Assembly: GCA_038501625.1 (NCBI GenBank)
Contig: JAZAYU010000010.1
Coordinates: 3,122,912-3,186,911 of the forward strand
Length of the DNA stretch: 64,000 bases
DNA from: Corbicula japonica
Taxonomy: Eukaryota > Mollusca > Bivalvia > Venerida > Cyrenidae
Reading direction: 5' to 3'
The notes beneath the pieces are model-generated. The model searched no databases. It was not told where the DNA came from and saw only the letters and a program-made list of their open reading frames with translations. Positions 1-12,485 of the stretch are shown piece by piece. Every line of letters begins with the position of its first letter. Position 1 is the stretch's first letter. Position numbers and translations under genes: made by a program.

Positions 1-625
1 GCACATGAATGTATGGCCATAGTTGTTATTGTTTTAATCTTCAAATTGCATTTGTTTCAAATGATTCGAATAGTCGAGCATGCTGTCCCCTCTGACAGCT
101 CTTGTTTTTTATAACTGTCTAAAGATTACAATATAAATTACTCTCTTTGAAAACAGTTATTAATATTATGCTTGCAGTTATCATTTGAGAAGTAATCAAA
201 ATATGGGAAAGTGCATATTTTTGCAGAAATTTGCTGCGAGTTATTGAAGATTAGCAGACTCGCATATTTATAGTACTCAGAGTTTGCCAGGCATCGAGAA
301 TAATTTTGTAAATTATCTTTTTCGGTATGCCATTTACTAGTTTTATTTCTTTTTATGCACCTGATCAGTTGTTGAAAAAAACAAAATAGATAAATGTTTT
401 ACCAATTTAATGTGTTTTGGGGTGTTTATTTTGAATTTGAATGAGATGATATTAAAGATAAGTGTGTTGATAATTGTGAAAAAAATCCATTTTTGCCGAA
501 AACCAACAATTAATGTCTGCATCCGATAAATACCTTTACCATTATTCGGTCAAAAACCTTGAGTTTTTCTAGTGAAAATAAAGACTGAGTACCCTACAAA
601 TGTCAGTGAATGTATGCAGCATAAA
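1..625. other. Upstream intronic sequence, nothing recognised
   Basis: AT-rich sequence with no PLAT-like exon, no long ORF and no repeat family I could match. It is probably intron of the LOXHD1-like gene. Confidence 0.5.
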
Positions 626-838
626 TTAACCCTTTCCTCCATAGATACACATTGTTACACATGTGCTACCAGTGTAGATACAGATCTGTGCCATCTGATC
701 AGGATCTGCACAGTCTGGTCGCATTTTGGTTAGTAATAACCTAACGAATAAAAAAAGCGAACAGTTAAGATCCTGATCAGACGGCACGGATGGATCTAAA
801 CTGTTCTCCCTAGCAATAAAGGTATCTATGGAGGTTAA
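626..838. mobile_element. Family A MITE copy
   Basis: Flanked by TTAA on both sides. The left end is CCCTTTCCTCCATAGATACAC-like. The interior is a long imperfect palindrome built from GATCAG, CCGGC/GGCAC and GGATCTACACTG-like blocks. The right end is shortened to TATGGAGG. Confidence 0.75.
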
Positions 839-954
839 ACACAATGAAAATACAGCATCACTTTTTTTGCACGACTGTCATTCAAGGTAATGTGTACACA
901 GGGGACCTTGTCAATACATCACTAAACAGTTTTTGATGTAAATATAAATTATGT

Positions 955-1198
955 TTAACCCTTTCCTCCATACATGTATATACATATTTTTTCACATGTG
1001 CGACCAGTTTAGATCCAGATCAGCCAGCACATCTGTGACGTGTGATCAGGATCTGTTCGCTTTTCGGTTCGTTAGGTTATTTCTGACCAAAATATGACTG
1101 GTGCAGATCCTGATCAGACGGCATGGATGTGCCGGCTGATCTGGATCTACACTGGTCACACATGCATAAAAATGTGTATTTATGCAGGAAAGGGTTAA
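955..1198. mobile_element. Family A MITE copy, full length
   Basis: TTAA-flanked, 244 bp, with CCCTTTCCTCCATA at the left and GCAGGAAAGGG at the right. The TTAA target duplication and CCCTTT terminus resemble piggyBac-type elements; no coding capacity. Confidence 0.8.
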
Positions 1199-1579
1199 GG
1201 GTTAAAGACATTCAGGGAGACATTGTTTGCAATATTTGCACAAGGGCTGATAAAAAACGATGAAAATCTGCATTGTGTAACAATGTCTCTTGGGAAAAGA
1301 ATGAAACAAGAAAAACCAGAACCAGAATCTTCAAAGTTTTCCCTGTTTTTCTTTTAAATAAGTCCCTTGAGTTGATAATTATATAATGCAGACTTTAAAA
1401 CGGTATGTAGTTAACTGAGCATTATTTTATTAGAACATAAATTAAGGTATATTACATTTAAATGTTTACCTATTAAAACATTTACCCAAGTAATAATAAA
1501 TGTTAAATTCCATGTCATGTGAACATTATTTATAATAATTATCTGCAGTGTATGCACCATATGGCTTGAGATGTTACAG

Positions 1580-1815
1580 TTAACCCTTTATTTCATAAAT
1601 ATGCATTTTATCACATTTGCTGCCAGTGTAGATCCAGTTCAGTCAACACATCAGCGCCATCTGATATGAATCTGCACTGGTTGCATCTTGTTCAGAAATA
1701 TCCTTATATGAATCAAAGAGTGAACAGTGTAGATCCTGATCAGAAGGCTAAGAGTGATCTGGATCTACACTTTTTGCCTACACAGTCAGTGTGTATCTAT
1801 GAAGTAAATGGTTAA
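1580..1815. mobile_element. Family A MITE copy
   Basis: TTAA at both ends; diverged termini (CCCTTTATTTCATA at left). Confidence 0.75.
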
Positions 1816-1817
1816 AC

Positions 1818-2057
1818 TTAACCCTTTACTCCATAGCACACTTTTATTGTGTGGGCAAACAGTGTAGATCCAGATCAGCCAGCACATTCATGCCATCTGA
1901 TCAGAATCTGCACTGTTTGCTTTATAATTCTTTAGGTTATTTCTTACCAAAATGCAACCAGTGCAGATCCTGATCAGACGGCATGGATGTACCGGCTGAT
2001 CTGGATCTAAACTGTTCGCCCATGCAATAAAGGCCTATCTATGAAGGAAAGGGTTAT
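1818..2057. mobile_element. Family A MITE copy
   Basis: Begins two bases after the previous copy; TTAA at left, TTAT at right; CCCTTTACTCCATA and TATGAAGGAAAGGG ends. Confidence 0.78.
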
Positions 2058-2335
2058 ACATTATAATAGCATTAAAACCTGTTCTAAAGATCAAGGATGC
2101 AATAAGATCAACTCCAGAAATACTCTGCTAAATTATTTGAATATCTGCAAAATGATTTGAAGGTTTCAACATCGACTAAAGTCAATATTTCCCTAACACT
2201 TAACACCCACCATGATATAAGAATTTCAAATGATTAGAAATGCAGCACCTAATTTACAAGCAGATAAACATAAAAAGTGAAAATACCTGGTGAATAAACA
2301 TGAGAAAATTAAGTTTTTTATCAGTAAATGCACAG

Positions 2336-2605
2336 TAACCCTTTACCCTCATGGGAAATGGCTGGTATCTTTGGCAAACGGTGTAGATTCAGATCAGTTG
2401 CTTGGTTTGTGATTTATTAGGTTATTTCTAATCAAGAAGCACCCAGTTTAGATCTGGCTCATATGCAACAGAAAGTGCAATCTGATCAGGATCTACACTG
2501 GTCAGATCTATACAGATGAGATGGCGCATATGTGCTTTCTGATCTGTACACTGGTCACACACACTCACACACACAATTATATATATATATGATGAAAAGT
2601 GTTAA
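2336..2605. mobile_element. Family A MITE copy, degenerate
   Basis: Recognisable ends (AACCCTTTACCCTCAT, TTAA at right) and GATCAG/GGATCTACACTG blocks, with a CA-rich tract near the right end. Confidence 0.6.
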
Positions 2606-2606
2606 A

Positions 2607-3150
2607 TCAACCCTTTACAACACTGGTGGATACACTTAAATCAAATTTGCAACCAGCTTTGATCCATGCCATCTTATCGGAATCAAAACTGTTAGCTTTT
2701 AAGATTTATTAGGGTTTTTTTTACCAAGAGGCAAAAAGGGTAGAACCAGATCAAAAAGCATTGATATGCCAGCTGATCTGGATCTACACTAGTCACAGAA
2801 ACGATAAATCCTGTATATATACCGTATATTCCCTATTAAACGCCCCTGGGGGCGTTACATTTTGCAAAGGGGGGCGTTCAATAGAGACCAACTATTGACA
2901 AAATGTAGTTTTCAATAATTGTGTTATTTTTTAATAAATAACCGTAGGAAACAATTTTGTCATTAACCTAGAACTGTTTTTTAAAAAACTTAACCTGAAA
3001 TGAAATTTTTCACACCGAAATGATTATTATGAGAGATTAAAGATCGTCATGTCATGGTAAGTCACTCGTTTACTTTTGAAAAAAGACTGGGAGGGCGTTT
3101 ATTAGGGGAGGGGCGTTTAATAGGGAATATACGGTAGATTAAAGGGTTAT
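2607..3150. mobile_element. Family A copy split by a TA-flanked element
   Basis: Left part 2607-2821 and right end 3135-3150 (ATTAAAGGGTTAT). The middle is the separate inverted-repeat element at 2822-3134. Confidence 0.65.
2822..3134. mobile_element. Non-autonomous DNA transposon, perfect 25-bp terminal inverted repeats
   Basis: Starts CCGTATATTCCCTATTAAAC... and ends with the exact reverse complement over 25 bases. It is flanked by a TA dinucleotide on each side, typical of Tc1/mariner or pogo-type insertion. 313 bp, no ORF. It sits inside a family A copy, so it is younger than that copy. The identical ends suggest recent insertion. Confidence 0.85.
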
Positions 3151-3348
3151 AACCCATCAATTCATATTGTGTTTTACCGAATATATTTCAGGTGGCTTTG
3201 TCCGGAAATCATAATGAGGGTTGCACACATGACTGATTTAACTACATTAGGTTATTACTAATGTGAAATTCACAGAAGAAGTTACATATTTTTGCATGTA
3301 ACCTTAGATACTATTGTTCATATTATACAGCATTATTTTCTCTTTTAG

Positions 3349-3451
3349 AGTGGACGAGTTTATCATAGAGAGTCCATGTTTAGGGCGACTTGACAGAATC
3401 CGGATCGGTCATGACAATTCAGGGTTTGGACCTGGCTGGTTCCTGGATAAG
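3349..3451 (+). CDS. LOXHD1: LOXHD1-like exon e1: second half of PLAT domain A
   Basis: Encodes the segment VDEF..ES..LGRLDRIRIGHDNSG..PGWFLDK, the middle strands of a PLAT domain. The acceptor is TCTTTTAG just before 3349; the donor is GTAATG at 3452, phase 0. An alternative acceptor two bases downstream (exon from 3351) cannot be excluded, because the previous exon, which fixes the phase, is outside the window. The first half of domain A (the GTDANV exon) must lie upstream, since I find none in 1-3348. Confidence 0.9.
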
Positions 3452-4214
3452 GTAATGACATGTTTTGTTTGTAGTACTCACTTTCGCACAAATGTAACTT
3501 TTAAACATTTCACGCATGCAGGTACATGTTTTAGGCACATTTTGAAATTTGACCACCTATTCTATCCCTCTTAAATATAATTCAAGATTTTATTTTTACC
3601 TATTAATTTCACTTCTGCGAAATCAAACAGTATGTTGATTTGGATGACAGTTTTTTTTGTCAAAATTACGCTGAATTTGTTATTGAAAAATTGTAAATAT
3701 CTCTGCTATTTTTGCAGTGAGAGAATGTACTTCATAATTTTGCACAAAACTTGAAAACATTCTATTTACATTTCTAGTTAATTAACTAAAATCAAAATAA
3801 AATACCAATTTTAAATCCTAGTGGCGTATGAATAGATTATATGAAAAATTATTTCTCAAGCATTAGCTATCATTTTCCATGGCTTAAATTAAAAGGGATC
3901 AAACATTATTAACTGTGTTCTTACGAAGCAAACATCTTTTTGCGCAAGGATTCTGAAACAAAGATAATTCGATAAAATAGCTAAATTTTATAGAAAGTGC
4001 AGTAGAAGGCCATTCTAAAAGAAAATGATTTTGTCCACTAAAAATTATTTTTTTTTATAAACAATTTTTAAACTGTCCAAACAGGTGCAGATCCAGTATT
4101 TTATTACAAAATGCTTGGTAACCTCAGAAAGTGTTAAACACAAGGTAAAAACATGGTCAGTCTGGTGTTTCTTTTGACTGAATGAGAGCAGAAATAGAGG
4201 GTCTTCAGCAGAAG

Positions 4215-4350
4215 TGCTTGAACCCCCTTTTTGGGCAGCAATATTAAATTGACATGGTGATTTTAACCATTAAAGTTAGAAATTGTCATGTAACTACCCT
4301 TAGACTCCCCCAAACTAACCCACTTTCTGGAATACTTACATCCTACCCTG
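4215..4350 (+). repeat. Family D repeat
   Basis: Shares GAACCCCCTTTTTGGGCAGC, an ATTTT...GGCCAGAAAGTTGGAAAT-like core and CATGTAACTACCCTAAGAC-like segments with copies at 34263, 41738 and 56626 (same strand) and 14935 (opposite strand). No terminal inverted repeat seen; possibly SINE-like or a fragment of a longer element. Confidence 0.6.
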
Positions 4351-4833
4351 AAGGGTCTGATAATCTTATTTTTACCTTGTTCTCTATTCCCACCAACTGT
4401 TAGAGAAGTCATCTCCATCCGCTTGGAGTAAGTACTCTCTGTTTGGTAAAAATGAACTCTCCGATGAAGATAACAAAATTTTATTTGACTCTGTGCAGAC
4501 GTATATTAAAGATACAAAATGTTTCAGTAATTAGATTTGTCATATATTTTGATTAAACTAAAATTAATGTGGTGTTGCTGGGTTGTGCTGTGCTCGGGGC
4601 AGAACTTTTGATATTTCATGACATACTTTAACGTGACCATAAAATGTTTGTTAAGTATTGTCACATTATATTCTATTGGATTACACTGCCATGTAAAAAT
4701 TGTCATATCTGTATATGGTGAGGGCCAATTGTATAACATGTTAAGCACTTGTGGCCCAAACCAATTTGCTATAAATATTGGCAATAAAATATGTTTAAAC
4801 TAAACTAGAGAAGTCATTCACTGCCTCACATCA

Positions 4834-4858
4834 GCCCCCCCCCCCCCCACCCCCCACT
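4834..4858. repeat. Poly-C tract
   Basis: A C run interrupted once by A, about 22 bases; assembly length here may be unreliable. Confidence 0.8.
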
Positions 4859-5542
4859 CTTTAAACCTGTCAATGTTTTCTTAGCATTAGAACATAGAAA
4901 ATAAAACAAATATCTTTTTTTCTGATCAGTTAAATAAACATTGCAGCTTTTCTGTTGATAAGAATTCTCTGTTGTAACCTGTTACATGTTTCCTCAACAG
5001 GTTTTTGTTTAAAGAGGAAAGCTGTTTTTTAAGTGCCAGGGTGTATTGAGTAATTAAATGTTGTTTAAATGCAGCACATTATTAGAACATTGACATTATG
5101 TGTTTATACTTTGGCATCATCTCGTGAAGGCCTAAAAAATACTGCTTATGTTTTTTTTTTTAAAAAAACTACTCCTTTAAAGAATTGAGGTGTGTCTGCA
5201 AGAAAGCTCCTGTCCACTTTCTGCATCAAAAAAAGTCTTTAAAATTGTGTTTTTGAGTGAATAGTGGCAAGATTAAATGTAAAATTTTATATCACAATTA
5301 CGTAAAATCTTCCAAAAGGGAAGTCAGTTAGTGATTTTTTCCCCTGGCAGGCACCCCACCCTGTATTTTATTGTATTGTATTTTATACAATTTTTGCTGA
5401 TGTAAAATCATGGTAATATTGTGTTTTTCATTTCATATGCCGTTTAATTGTTTTTGTTGTTGAGCCTGCTGCAGTCTATGCATGTATGTTAGTGCATTCA
5501 AAAGTCCGTATATAAAAGTTACTTATATGAATATTACATTTA

Positions 5543-6173
5543 CAGTCAAACCTGTATTAAACAGCCATCCAAGGGAGTGAAAAAAGTGGCTGCTAACACA
5601 TGTGGCTGTATATTTACACTTCAACTTCATCCTCTACGATGAAGTCTTATTCATATAACGAATCATAAGTTCTGATGGTAAACAGTGTGACATATTATTT
5701 AAAAGGCGTGGCTACAGTAGAACCGTTCACAATTTATTGGACGTTGCACGATGTTTTGACGTGTGACGTCGCCTTGCACGCACGTTTTGCCACGAGTTGC
5801 TGCGAAAAAGCGTGCCGTCATTCACTTTGTCGTCAACATACTGTTCCAACAGCCATTCGAAAAAGCCATAATATTACGAATTCTTCTAGTTATTTCTGTA
5901 TAATTGGGATTATTATTGAGTGTAAATATAAGGATTGAATCAATATTTGATGGTTTCCATTTGGGTATGAAAAACAGTTGGATTGTTTAAAGTATGCGTA
6001 AAGCCCTTCGGGCTTCACACACTTTAAACAACCCAACTGTTTTCCATACCCAAATGGAAACCATCAACTATCGATTCAATCCTTAATTAAGACAGGTAAA
6101 AATTAGAAAAAAAAATGTCAGTTTAGGACAGGTGGTTGCTGAAAGCAGGTTTCTGCTAAGGCAGGTTCAACTG
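5543..6173. mobile_element. TA-flanked DNA transposon, imperfect inverted repeats
   Basis: Left end CAGTCAAACCTGTATTAAAC, right end (reverse complement) CAGTTGAACCTGCCTTAGC, with TA on both flanks. 631 bp without a transposase ORF. The ends resemble pogo/Tigger-type termini; family assignment is tentative. Confidence 0.7.
5930..6084. repeat. Long hairpin palindrome
   Basis: Arms of about 65 bp (AAGGATTGAATC... / ...GATTCAATCCTT) flank a GC-rich stem-loop AAAGCCCTTCGGGCTT. It lies inside the 5543-6173 transposon and is probably a separate foldback insertion. Confidence 0.8.
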
Positions 6174-6758
6174 TATTTGGTTCCAAAATATAATCAGGGT
6201 GGGGTGCCTGCCAGGGGAAAAAATCACTTTTTTTGTTTTGGCCTTGAAGACACTTGTTATAATTATTAGAGGATCTTGTACAGAATTATTCTGTTTTAAC
6301 TTGAAAGCACTTGTGCTGATGACGAACCAAGATAAATTGAATTACTAGTTTATCTTCTTAATGATTCCAATAAATGATAGGGAATACCCATATATCTGAT
6401 TTTATCAGAAGTACAGAGATTTTGAAGTTTTATATTCCTATGCAATAATTGAAAAACATGAAAAATTATGTTCGTAATAACCTTCATTATCAAGAACAAT
6501 AATATTGTGATGTCAAAATAATTAAACCTCACTTGTTGTATTTGATTTATTTTTAAGCATTTTTATCTATTATAATAATAATGTTTTTTGAATGTAAGTA
6601 AGTGCAAACCAGTAACCTGCGTATGATATGGATACAACTGATTATTTTATCTGTCAGCAGATTGAATTGCAGTTTGTTATTCATCGGGTGCATTGTTAAG
6701 GTGCAGAATTAAAAAAAAAACTTTGGATTAAGATGAGTAGTAAAGAATGTTGAATGTG

Positions 6759-6891
6759 TCCAAGATCACAAAACTAAATCTGGAGATCAGTCTCAAATCT
6801 CAAGCATCTGATTGGCTGAAATGGCGACCAGCCAATCAGATCCTTGAGATTTGAGACTGATCTCAAAACTTAGTTCTATGATCTTGGGCCC
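6759..6891. mobile_element. Family C hairpin element ('GATC' subtype)
   Basis: Near-palindrome: CCAAGATCACAAAACTAA..., CTCAAATCTCAAGCATCTGA, TTGGCTGAAATGG, then the reverse complement, ending ATGATCTTGGG. Confidence 0.75.
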
Positions 6892-6930
6892 AGATTGAGA
6901 TATCCTGTATTGATAGCTTTATAAGGTTTT

Positions 6931-7296
6931 ACTCATCAGGATATGACTGTTTTCCAGGGGCAAAAAGTTTAGACCGTGATCAGCTGGCATGTTCATGCCA
7001 TCTGACCAGGATCTACTTGGTTGCTTTTTGATTCATTAATCTATGATTAAAAAGCGAACATAGTAGATTGTGATCAGTGCCCAAGGTTATAAAGCTGAGC
7101 ATGGAAACCAGTCTCAAATCTCAAGCATCTGATTGGCTGAAATGGCGACTGGTCGCCATTTCAGCCAATCAGATGCTTGAGATTTGAGACTGGTTTCCAA
7201 ACTCAGCTTTATAACCTTCAGCCCAGATGAAAAGGATGTGCTGGCAGATCAAGACCTATCATGTGATTAAACATGTATATATGGAGTAAAGGATAA
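6931..7296. mobile_element. Family A copy split by a family C element
   Basis: Diverged A sequence on both sides of the C hairpin at 7078-7225, with the right end ATATGGAGTAAAGG. Confidence 0.6.
7078..7225. mobile_element. Family C hairpin element ('GGTTATAA' subtype)
   Basis: TGCCCAAGGTTATAAAGCTG at left; the hairpin centre is CGACTGGTCG; the right arm ends TTATAACCTTCAGCCC. Inserted in a family A copy. Confidence 0.8.
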
Positions 7297-7634
7297 ATAA
7301 ATATACTTCATAGGTTGAATTGGTGTAGTGAATAAAACCTCAGTAAAACACTCTTTCATGAAAAACAAAATTTGTGTTCATTGGTGGTGTCTGGGTACAA
7401 ATTTGAAATGTGCTGCTGTAACAGTTACTGTGGTATTATTATAATTTGTGTAAGTTTAAATTTTGCATAATTATTTCGCAGGAATTTAAGTCGCAGCTTA
7501 ATAACACCATATCAGTTGTAGAAAAATAAAATTGCACAAATTTATGCCCACACAAATATATTTTTTGCAGCTTTTGAATGAAAATTCGTCCCTGCAAAAT
7601 GTATTTATTCAGAACACTCGAGCACTTCAACCAC

Positions 7635-7841
7635 TTGATCCTTTTCCTCCATAGAGACACCTTTATTGTGGGGTGCCATCTGATCAGGATCTAAACTGTT
7701 CGCTTTTTTATTCATTAGGTTATTTCTGAGCAAAATGCGACCAGTGCAGTTTCTGATCAGACAGCATGGATGTGCCGGCTGATCTGGATCTACACTGGTC
7801 ACACACGCGTAAAAATGCATATATATGGAGGAAAGGGTTAA
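7635..7841. mobile_element. Family A MITE copy, left end truncated
   Basis: Right end TATATGGAGGAAAGGGTTAA intact; left end shortened. Confidence 0.75.
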
Positions 7842-7983
7842 AGCATCAGTAGTCGAAATAGACTTTTAGACTCTAAAGGTTGAGATCATGGTACATGCAT
7901 TTATTGTTGTCTCATTGTCTTGTGAACACTGAAATTTATATTCTCATTAGCTGCTGCTTCGCAACTTGTTCTGGATAGCCCTA

Positions 7984-8054
7984 TCCGTGCCGTCTGATCT
8001 AGATCTAAACAGTTTGCCCAAGCAATAAGGGTGTATCTATACAGGAAAGGGTTA
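7984..8054. mobile_element. Family A right-end fragment
   Basis: Only the right quarter is present, ending ACAGGAAAGGGTTA. Confidence 0.6.
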
Positions 8055-9329
8055 GTACATGAAATAGAGGTAGTTCAATGTAAAATATACCCAGTATCTT
8101 CTATGAAATGGCAGTTTTTATTAAAAATTCGACAACTGTTGAATAATGATTTGTTGAAATTGGCAGCATGCCTTATGTGTGATTTGAAGTTTGATGAGCA
8201 CTGTGCAACGCACTTCATACAAATTTTGTTGTTGTAATATTTCAGTCAAGTTCAAAATATGTTCTGTTACCATGTTTGCTGTACGAATTTTGCCAAGGTT
8301 AGGCATACTCATGTATATAGCTGTTTTAGCATTTTTCTTAATTCCTAAAAGTAATTTCATAATCTTGCAGACATATTCACAAAGGTTAATGTGTGAATTG
8401 CAGTGCTAACTGAATATAGCGGATAATTAATTGGTTATTATTGGTTATTAAATACTTTAACCCCACTGTCTTAAAAAGATACCAAGGAAAGTAACTCAGA
8501 AAGACACTTTTTTATGTTTTTAACTTCCCTTATTTCTTAGGACATATTATCATAAGTATTTTTTAGTAGTTTGGCAGAGAATCATGCGTCAAATATTATC
8601 AAAAAAGAACCATCTAGTAAGTTGGATGCCAGGTTAGGTTGTCTAATATGATTTCAATGTTAATTTACTTTCTTAACATATTATCAGTCTAGTCTGTGAG
8701 ATGAAGTATCCAGCAATGGGAGTGATGAAAAGCGGTATCAATCATTTACGAACAATTTCTCAGATTTTCCCACCTGAAACCTTGAACTTTCAGATATCAG
8801 TTTATTATGAGTCTGTGTTTTTCTGACGGAACCATCTGCAGCTTAAAAACTACTAGAACTTCTAGATGACTATCTTTGGGGTTCTATATTGTAAAGTGAA
8901 AGATAACCTGTTCCATACTACGTACATACTGAACCAAACTTCTGATGCAACTCGTGAAATTTTTCCTCTAAGTCTGTTAAACTGTGGTATCATTTAATTT
9001 TGTGGGGGAAAATTTTTCTTACAAAAGCCACTAAAGATATACTTGTGCCAGAGATTTTTTTCCTTATATAGCAGGGGCCATTTATGGGCACCTTCCCCTC
9101 AGAAAATTTCTTTAAAATCATCCAGTTTTCCACAAAAAGTCACTTTACATCAGGTTTTTTATTCCCCTTTAGAGAAAAAATGATGCTATTTTCCCCCAAA
9201 TTATAGGGCATGAGCATCTTCCCCTGGCAGTGAAAAAAGCCCTGTGTGCAATTCATGCAATAATATATTTCTATTAAGTCATATTAATACATTTAAAGCA
9301 ATAAGTTGGTAATACCTGGTTTTCGTAAG

Positions 9330-9564
9330 TTTATATACACATTTTTACGCAAATACACGTTGTAAATCCAGATCAACTGGCTTATCCATGCCATCTGATG
9401 TGGATAATCATGTGTTGGTTTTATCTTGGTCAGAAATAACGAAATAAATCTTAAACAGAACTGTGTAGAACTCTATCAGATTGGACAAATGAGCCAGCTG
9501 ATCTAGATCTACACTCAACAGTTCACGAACACAATGAAGGTATATCTATGAAGTAACGGGTTAT
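9330..9564. mobile_element. Family A MITE copy, diverged
   Basis: GTAAATCCAGATCAACTGGC at left and CTGATCTAGATCTACACT at right of the palindrome. Confidence 0.6.
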
Positions 9565-9926
9565 AATGGAGTAGGCATCTGAATTGTCTACATTGTTGTG
9601 TTAGATGTTTGAGTCAGTATATATATTGCACTTTATTCATCAGGATATTATGAAATATTTTAAGTTATGCTTTGATGTCTTCTTGCATGAAAATATTGTT
9701 ACCAGCACTGATAAAATTCCTACATTATCATAAAACTTAGTGTTTCCTACTGATAATTTTTGTTTTTGATGAAATGATAAATTATGACTGGTTGTGTAAG
9801 CCATTCGTGTGGGCAAATCCATAGCTATTGCTAAGTAGAAGTTTTAATCTGAATAGAATCGTTCAATCAGTCAAGAACTATGGCCTACCGCACAAAATTT
9901 AGTAAAGGCTAAATGAAGATTGTAGA

Positions 9927-10169
9927 TATTCCTTTACTACATAGACATGCATTTTATCTCATGGGTGAACAGTTTAGATCAAGATCCAATTCAGGCAGCA
10001 CATCCCTGTCATCTGAACTGGATCTAGGAATTTTGCTTCTTGGTCAGAAATAACCAACTAATTGTGGACAGCTTAACTTTTATTGATAAGATTGCACAGA
10101 TGTGCCAGCTGATCTGGATCTACAGTTTGCCTTTGTGATAAAAGGCATATCTATGGTATAAGGGGTTAA
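9927..10169. mobile_element. Family A MITE copy
   Basis: ATTCCTTTACTACATAGACA at left; GGTATAAGGGGTTAA at right. Confidence 0.65.
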
Positions 10170-10189
10170 ACTTGTGACCAAAATCTACA

Positions 10190-10320
10190 CTTTTCATGTT
10201 TGGATTGATAGATTTTGTCTGACCTGTCTAAGTTGAAGAAGCAACCAGTGTAGATCCTGATCAGTCGGCATAGATATTCTAGCTGATCTAGATCTAAACT
10301 GTTCTATGGAGTAAAGGGAT
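10190..10320. mobile_element. Family A right-half fragment
   Basis: Has GTGTAGATCCTGATCAG, then CTGATCTAGATCTAAACTG and TATGGAGTAAAGGG. Confidence 0.55.
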
Positions 10321-10607
10321 GAGCGATGCTATTTAAAACAATACATTCTTTGTAGAAATCACATTGTTCTTTGACACACAATACAAAATTTATGAACACC
10401 ACAATTTGCACTTAATTTCTGAAAGTTTGTGCTAGTTTTTGCATACTTAGGTCTGAAATGAATAAGATCATATCTTTATCCCACCCATTCAGGTCTAGTA
10501 AATAAAACAATAGGAATGAAAGATATTTGTCTGTTGATCATCAGGCTCTTTTCTATATCAACTATTATGTGATTTGAGAGTGCAACTGTGGGCGGCTGCA
10601 GGATTTT

Positions 10608-11590
10608 AGAGATAAACTCAAAGCAGAGAGTGTAGTGCAGTATAACAATTAGAGCTAAACTTACTGAAAAAGGTTTTGTGCAAAACAATAAAAGATAAAC
10701 TCAGTGCAAAGGGTGTAATGCAGAATGACAAAATAGCTAAACTCAGTGCAGAGGGTGTAGTGCAGTATGACAATAATAGCTAAACTCAATGTAGAGGGTG
10801 TAGTGCAATATAATAATAATAACCAAACTTAGTGCAGAAGATGTATCACAGTATAAAAATAATAGCTAATCTCAGTGATAGGTGTAGTGCAGAATGACAA
10901 TGAAAGCTTAACTCATTGCAGAAGTGTAGTGCAGAATGACAATGAAAGCTAAACACATTGCAAAGGGTGTAGTCCAGAATGACAATAAAGCTAAACTCAG
11001 TGCAAAGGGTGTAGTGCAGAATGACAATAAAGCTAAACACATTGCAAAGGGTGTAGTGCAGAATGACAATAAAGCTAAACTCAGTGCAAAGGGTGTAGTG
11101 CAGAATGACAGTATTAGCTGAACTCAATGTGGAGGGTTGTAGTGCAGTATGACACTAATAGCATAACTCAGTATAGTGGAGGGTGTAGTGCAGTATGACA
11201 ATAATAGCTAAACTGAGTTCAAAGGGTGTAGTGCAATTATGACAATAATAGCTAAATTCAGTGTATTGGAGGGTTGTAGTGCAGTTTGCCAATAATAACT
11301 TAACTCAATGTGGAGGTTGTAGTGCAGAATAACAATTATAGCTAAACTCAGTTTGGAGGATGTGACTAAGTGCAGAATGGCAATTATAGCTAAACGTAGA
11401 ATAGTTAAGGGTTGTAGTGCACTATGGCTATAAAAACTAAGCTTAGTGAAGAGGGTGTAGTGCAGAGTGACAATAATAGCTCAACTTATAGCAAAAGGTG
11501 TAGTGCAGTATGACAAATTGACAATAATTTCTTAACTCAGTGTGGAGGGTGTAGTGCAGTATGACAATAATAGCTAAATCCAGTTTTGCT
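10608..11590. repeat. Minisatellite, about 41-bp unit
   Basis: About 24 imperfect tandem units of the form GCTAAACTCAGTGCAAAGGG + TGTAGTGCAGAATGACAATAA. The units at 10950-11110 are the most uniform. The repeat is open in several frames, giving a spurious repetitive peptide. Confidence 0.9.
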
Positions 11591-12159
11591 GAATATACTG
11601 AAGTGTGTCTATAAAAGCAAATGTTGTATTTCATTATGACAATAACTAAACTAAGATCTTTATTTTGAAACAATTTTATTTTAAAAGACTGGTGACAAAA
11701 TTCACCAATCTGTCATTTGTTATTTATTTACAATATATATCAGTAGTACTTATCAACAATTGAAACAATTGGGAGGTATTTGTTATTTGTTGCACATTAA
11801 TGTAATGTCTTCATAATAATCAAAACATAATATTACATTTATATACAAATCACAAATGATAAGTTGAAACCTTATCATTCTGTTATTTTGAGTGAAATAC
11901 CATAGAATCCAACTAAAAATAGTTGTTTTTATCACAGACTAGGTGATAAGATTGTCTGTTGCTAGCAATGAAATAAACTCTAACAATTTTGTTAGACATC
12001 TAATATTAAACAAACATAATTTCCTGTATATAATATGTGAGGAATAGGAAAGAAACTGTAGACTTGTTGTGACATTATCAACTGAAGAAGGCCAAAGGCC
12101 AAAACGTTTTAATAAAGAGTATTATCAAAAAATTTTGATAGCATTATAACAAATAATAC

Positions 12160-12301
12160 TTTACCCGTTTCTCTTGATATAAGTCTTTATGGCATGGGGG
12201 AACAGTGTAGATACAGATCAGCCTGCAAGTCTGTGCCATCTGATCAGGATCTCCACAGTTCGCCTTTTCATTTATTAGGTTTTAAAATGTCTGACCAAAC
12301 A
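12160..12301. mobile_element. Family A left-half fragment
   Basis: Left half of A up to the TTAGG...TCTGACCAAA centre; the right half is lost. Confidence 0.55.
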
Positions 12302-12485
12302 AAATTTGTTGGTGAATTTGAACTAAAATGTTAAATTTAACACATTAGGCTGAGCAGAAAAATATACCCAAATTATATTTATGCAAAATAAAACGACTTA
12401 ACAATATATTATGTCCAATTCTATACATATAATTGACTGGATACCTTGAAGTCATATAAACATATATAATTATCATTTAAGTAAT

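Larger units (their letters stand above)
5330..6228. mobile_element. Outer 34-bp inverted repeat pair enclosing nested elements
   Basis: 5330-5363 and 6195-6228 are exact reverse complements over 34 bases (AGTGATTTTTTCCCCTGGCA... in the left arm). Between them lies the TA-flanked element 5543-6173, which itself contains a hairpin. The outer arms may be the ends of an older element. Confidence 0.65.

Noticed and set aside
10846..11127. Repetitive peptide ORF (VILHYTLC units)
   Set aside because: Translation of the 41-bp minisatellite; the units vary in length and frame.
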